DNA of 64,000 nucleotides, taken from NCBI GenBank assembly GCA_016710165.1, contig JADJLJ010000001.1, forward strand, positions 806,001-870,000, in the 5' to 3' direction. Positions within the stretch are counted from its first letter, which is position 1. The number at the start of each line of letters is the position of its first letter. This DNA is from Chitinophagaceae bacterium (GTDB taxonomy: Bacteria; Bacteroidota; Bacteroidia; Chitinophagales; Chitinophagaceae). This document shows, piece after piece, positions 60,483 to 64,000 of this stretch. The notes beneath the pieces were generated by a model. That model was not told the origin of the DNA. It saw only the letters and a list, made by a program, of their open reading frames with translations, and ran no database searches. The translations under genes were made by a program, and so were the position numbers.

Positions 60483-61526
60483 ATGCAAGAAGAAGAAATA
60501 GAAATAAGCGACTCGGAAGAAATGTACGAGAAACTGGCATTGACCATCGACAAGGGCCAGGAACCGCTCCGTATTGATAAATTCCTGATGAGCCGGATCG
60601 AAGGCGCCACCCGAAATAAGATCCAGCAGGCCATTGACAATGAGATGGTACTGGTGAATGAGAAGCCGGTTAAAAATAATTACAAGGTAAAGCCGGGGGA
60701 TAAGATCGCTGTTTTCGCCAGTCAAGCCCCCGAAGGCACAGACATTGTTCCCGAAAATATCCCGTTGAACATTGTGTATGAAGATGATTCGATACTCATC
60801 ATCAACAAACCGGCTGGCATGGTAGTGCATCCCGGCAGTGGAAACCCAAACGGTACCCTGGTGAATGCGGTTGCCTATCATTTAAAACTCCAGGATCCCG
60901 GACTGGATGAGAATTCATTGTCCCGTTTCGGGCTGGTTCACCGCATTGATAAGAACACCAGCGGGTTGCTGGTAATGGCCAAAGACCAGAAGTCAATGAC
61001 CGACCTGGCAAAACAGTTCTTTAACCATACCGTTCACCGCAGGTACATTGCCCTGGTATGGGGCGATATGGAAAAAGATGAGGGCACCATCATTGCCCAT
61101 GTAGGACGGCACCAGCGCTTCCGGAAACTCTTTACAGCCTACCCGGATGGTGAACATGGCAAGGAAGCCATCACCCATTATAAGGTACTGGAGCGTTATA
61201 ATTATGTAACACTGGTTGAATGCAGGCTGGAGACCGGCCGTACGCACCAGATACGGGTTCACATGCAACTGATCGGCCACCCCCTCTTCAATGATGATTT
61301 TTACGGTGGCGACCGCATTGTAAAAGGAACGGTGTTCACCAAATACAAACAATTCGTTGATAATTGTTTTGCCCTTTGTCCCCGCCATGCCCTGCATGCA
61401 AAGGAACTGGGTTTTATACACCCCGTTTCAAGAAAACCGATGCATTTTGAATCGGATCTGCCGGATGACATGAATGCAGTGATCGGGAAATGGAAGAAGT
61501 ATACCGGGCATAAGGAGAACGGTTAA
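60483..61526 (+). CDS. RluA-family 23S rRNA pseudouridine synthase (RluD-like)
   Basis: The 347-residue enzyme has an N-terminal S4 RNA-binding domain (LRIDKFLMSRIEGATRNKIQQAIDNEMVLVNEKPVKNNYKVKPGD) and the catalytic domain with HRIDKNTSGLLVMAK, whose Asp attacks uridine, plus ETGRTHQIRVHMQLIGHPLFND. I prefer the ATG at 60483 (MQEEEIEISD); the ATG at 60468 lies within the repeat array. The position of the array right at the start may influence ribosome access. Confidence 0.92.
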   Translation: MQEEEIEISDSEEMYEKLALTIDKGQEPLRIDKFLMSRIEGATRNKIQQAIDNEMVLVNEKPVKNNYKVKPGDKIAVFASQAPEGTDIVPENIPLNIVYEDDSILIINKPAGMVVHPGSGNPNGTLVNAVAYHLKLQDPGLDENSLSRFGLVHRIDKNTSGLLVMAKDQKSMTDLAKQFFNHTVHRRYIALVWGDMEKDEGTIIAHVGRHQRFRKLFTAYPDGEHGKEAITHYKVLERYNYVTLVECRLETGRTHQIRVHMQLIGHPLFNDDFYGGDRIVKGTVFTKYKQFVDNCFALCPRHALHAKELGFIHPVSRKPMHFESDLPDDMNAVIGKWKKYTGHKENG

Positions 61527-61556
61527 CAGAACCTGAACGATAACAGGGATCAATAT

Positions 61557-61590
61557 AAAGATGCCGCAATAAAATAATTGCGGCATCTTT
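61557..61590 (+). terminator. Bidirectional terminator between the RluA-type gene and the M28 peptidase
   Basis: Fourteen-base perfect arms (61557-61570 and 61577-61590) pair around six bases, with A's and T's flanking, between convergent genes. Confidence 0.88.
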
Positions 61591-61609
61591 CATTCAGTTT
61601 GTTTTTCTG

Positions 61610-63165
61610 TCAATTCACTCCTCCTTTCCGGGTTGGCGACCGTTGTTCAGGCCATTTGCCGGGTTCACCGGTGCGTGGGTTTGCAGGCAATACAATTTTA
61701 TCACGGGATGTTCTGGCCGGGTCTTCGCAGGCCATGTAAACCAATATAGCAGCAAGGATGGCATTGTTGCGCACATCATCAAAAACGATCTTATCATAGG
61801 TATCACGGTTGGTATGCCAGGTATAGCTTCCATACAACCAGCTGTTGGAACTGAGGCTGAATGCGGGCACGCCTGCGGCAACAAAGGAAGCATTATCTGA
61901 ACCGCCCCCTGCCGGTGATCCCGGGAACCTGGTTTCCAATGCCTGCTTATAATTGGCCGGTACCCTTGCCAGCCAGCGGCCAATGTATTCATACGAATGT
62001 AAAAATCCGGCGCCGCCAATGGTCACCACCCTGCCCGTTCCGTTATCCTGGTTAAACAATGCCTGCATGTTCTTAACAACATCCGGATGGTCTTCTACAA
62101 ATGCACGGGATCCGTTCAGCCCCTGTTCTTCACTTCCCCAATGGCCTACCAGGATGGTACGTTTTGGATTGGGATATAATTTTTTAAGTATCCGCATGGC
62201 TTCCATCATCACCAGGGTTCCGGTACCATTATCGGTGGCACCAGTACCTCCATCCCAGGAATCAAAATGTGCCGACATCATCACGTATTCATCCGGCTTT
62301 TCTGTTCCCTTCATTTCAGCAATGGTATTGTATGCAGGCATCATGCCCAGTTCCTTCGAATCGGCACGAACGCTTATCTTCGGGTTCTTACCCGATTCCA
62401 CCAAACGATATAACAAACCATAATCTTCCAAAGCAATATCCACCGTCGGTATCTTTTTGTTTTGGCATCAAATATCTTATTTACACCAAACCCCGATGAC
62501 CAGTTGGACGCAACAATACCCGAAGCGCCCGCATTTTCCAATGCCAGTGCAAGATTTGTATTGTTCAGCCCGGTCTTGCTGATGCGCTTACGCCATGCTT
62601 CCTGCTGGGCAGCCCGGTCCTTCTTCATTTTTTCAAATGATTCCTTTGTACCAAACTCTTCCCAGTTATAATCGGGCCTGCCGGTTGGCTGCTTCATGGA
62701 TATCATTACAAATTTGCCCTTTACACTGGGCAGCCATTGCTGAAAAGCCATTGAATCTGCCAGATCGGGTAAAATAATGAGCGCTGCCGTAATCGTTTTT
62801 CCCCCGGTACCTGGGCACCATGCAAGTTGGGTCCCTTCCAGCGTTTTCACCCAGGGCTGTACCATATCGATGTGGGTGATGCCCCGTTCCCATCCCCGCC
62901 ATTCTCCCCATTTTTCATTACGGGCACCGATACCCCAGGCCGTATAGTTTGCCAGGGCCCAGTCATGTGCCTGCTGCATTTTGGGCGTTCCCACCAGTCT
63001 TGGCCCGATGCCGTTCAATAGTTCATTGGCCAGGTTCTCCAATTGAGAATTTTCCGTGGCCTCTTTTATGATGGTTGCCACCATCAGGGAGTCTTTGCTT
63101 TGAGAGAATCCAATATTGGACTGCAACAGGCAAACAACCAGCATCCATTTTATCATACGTTTCAT
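61610..63165 (-). CDS. M28-family exported aminopeptidase with PA domain (frameshifted near 62453)
   Basis: The N-terminal piece (63165 to about 62450) has a signal peptide (WMLVVCLLQSNIGFSQ), a helical region, and a PA-type domain (ALALENAGASGIVASNW). Adding one A near 62453 (AAAAA to six) turns KTKR-YRR into KTKKIPTVDIALEDYGLLY and joins the second piece, which carries zinc motifs HFDSWDGGTGATDNGTG, GSEEQGLNGSRAF and HTNRDTYDKI. The full protein has about 518 residues. Such enzymes remove N-terminal residues from peptides in the periplasm or outside the cell. The break is probably a homopolymer error. Confidence 0.88.
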
Positions 63166-63555
63166 ATAACAGTTTTTAGCGTGAATATTTTCTTACTAAC
63201 AAAGAAGCTGTCTAACAATGTAAAATTCGTTTACCATTTCGCGGTTGGTGTCCCCACCAACCGCGGCAGACCGCCGTGGCCGGTGTCCTCACCGGCCACG
63301 TTCGCAATCATAAGAAACCCATGGTTAACTTTAAACAACTTCTAAGGTAAGCAAACCATCCAATATCTGCCTTACTGTTGTTATTCGACTGGTATTTAAG
63401 GTTTTACTTTGCAGTCTGCTTTAAAATTTGTTTCTTTAAAGATAGTTCCAACCCCGGTTGATAACTGGTCCCACACCCCATGCAATTCTGCCGGCCTTGC
63501 TTCCTTCTTACATCACAGGCTGATCCCGTTAATCAACCTTAACCAAACTACTGTT
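63166..63555. other. Intergenic region with twin hairpins, no gene
   Basis: 390 bases between divergent genes. Besides the twin hairpins at 63240-63300 it holds probable promoters for both neighbours (TTTACTTTGC at about 63404-63413 resembles a -7 box). I see no coding capacity worth reporting; a 100-residue frame across 63043-63345 overlaps the peptidase gene and has no family features. Confidence 0.5.
63240..63300. repeat. Twin REP-like hairpins
   Basis: Two hairpins with 11-base perfect arms: CGCGGTTGGTG/CACCAACCGCG (63240-63265, loop TCCC) and CGTGGCCGGTG/CACCGGCCACG (63275-63300, loop TCCT), nine bases apart. Both follow CGYGGYYGGTG-TCCY-CACCRRCCRCG, so they are diverged copies of one unit. 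Confidence 0.8.
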
Positions 63556-64000
63556 ATGCCCGCATTGACTCCCGTTCAGACCAATGAAAGAGAGATTTTT
63601 ATGGATGTACTCAGGGGATTTGCCATCCTGGGTATTTTTATTGCTAACCTCAACGGCCTTAGCTGGTATAACCCGGAAGGTAAAATTACCAGCCCTTATT
63701 TATTACCCGGTTGGGATCACAAAATGAGTTTTCTGCATCACATGCTCATTGAAGGAAAATTCTATTCCATTTTCAGTTTACTGTTTGGCTGGGGCATTGC
63801 GCTGCAGATTAAAAGAGGCATTGCCAATGGCATAGACCCGATGCCGACGGTAAAAAGAAGGCTGCTTTTTATGTTGTTGCTGGGCTTTATGCACCTGCTG
63901 ATCTGGAACGGGGATATTGTTTTCTTTTATGCACTGCTGAGTTTCATACTCTTACCCCTTCGGAAATTTTCAAATAAAATATTACTCATTACCGGCACCA
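63556..64000 (+). CDS. DUF418-family membrane protein, N-terminal part
   Basis: The gene runs off the window; 148 codons are seen. MPALTPVQTNERE is followed by DVLRGFAILGIFIANLNGLSWYN, LIEGKFYSIFSLLFGWGIALQ and RRLLFMLLLGFMHLLIWNGDIVFFYALLSFILL. This is the standard DUF418 N-terminus with an RGFAxLGI motif and 3-4 membrane helices. The family has about 10 helices and no known biochemical function; it resembles acyltransferase-3-type membrane proteins. The ATG at 63556 gives the expected start. Confidence 0.88.
   Translation, partial: MPALTPVQTNEREIFMDVLRGFAILGIFIANLNGLSWYNPEGKITSPYLLPGWDHKMSFLHHMLIEGKFYSIFSLLFGWGIALQIKRGIANGIDPMPTVKRRLLFMLLLGFMHLLIWNGDIVFFYALLSFILLPLRKFSNKILLITGT

Overview
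The window is chromosomal DNA of a Bacteroidota bacterium, most likely of the family Chitinophagaceae. The support is a T9SS type B sorting domain with SprB repeats, an SprE/PorW-like gliding protein, a TonB receptor, a Porin_10 protein, a HYC_CC_PP protein, ECF sigma/anti-sigma pairs and TAnnTTTG-type -7 promoter boxes. I recognised no tRNA, rRNA, CRISPR array, phage or complete insertion sequence. All calls were made by eye from sequence and translations; nothing was searched or folded.

Layout. 1-5.9 kb: end of 6-phosphofructokinase, pyruvate kinase, a DUF1761 membrane protein, a small His-rich protein, an EF-G2-type GTPase and an NTF2-like protein. 5.9-12.2 kb: S15/CocE hydrolase, GH20 beta-hexosaminidase and a glucosamine-6-phosphate deaminase/PIG-L fusion, an amino-sugar module. 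12.3-15.8 kb: a large T9SS-secreted SprB-repeat protein. 15.9-21 kb: a PGM1-like ATP-grasp peptide ligase divergent from a glutamine amidotransferase, followed by a probable second ATP-grasp protein and a helical protein of unknown function. 21-28 kb: outer-membrane protein, then a metal operon (HYC_CC_PP, HMA/heavy-metal-binding protein, HMA-TonB receptor, TlpA), a porin and purine nucleoside phosphorylase. 29-36 kb: sucC, acetyltransferases, sigma/anti-sigma pair, SprT-like protein, bactofilin region. 36-48 kb: SprE/PorW, PBP1A, MG2-type protein, OmpA, RlpA and an L,D-transpeptidase (envelope genes). 48.5-54.6 kb: the aromatic operon tyrA-GNAT-DAHP synthase/chorismate mutase-aroB-aroA-aroC. 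55-64 kb: ECF sigma with an anti-sigma-like/trypsin-like protease fusion, nucleotidyltransferase, PLP deaminase-like enzyme, lipB, RluA-type pseudouridine synthase, M28 peptidase and the start of a DUF418 protein.

Three observations stand out. (1) Upstream of tyrA lies a complete-looking attenuator: a TAnnTTTG promoter, a 24-codon leader peptide with Trp-Phe-Tyr-Tyr-Tyr and Phe-Phe, and an intrinsic terminator ending just before the tyrA start. (2) At least eight loci carry tandem arrays with a strict 7-bp period but a different 7-mer at each locus. Five intergenic loci also have an inverted partner arm. Three loci lie in frame inside genes; the lipB array is exactly 84 bp = 12 heptads = 28 codons. 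(3) The divergent PGM1-like ligase / amidotransferase / ATP-grasp-like cluster looks like an uncharacterised peptide- or amide-forming pathway.

Caution: seven genes are broken by single-base indels, most of them in short homopolymers. One added or removed base restores a full-length family member in each case, so sequencing or assembly error is the simplest explanation. I annotate these as single genes.
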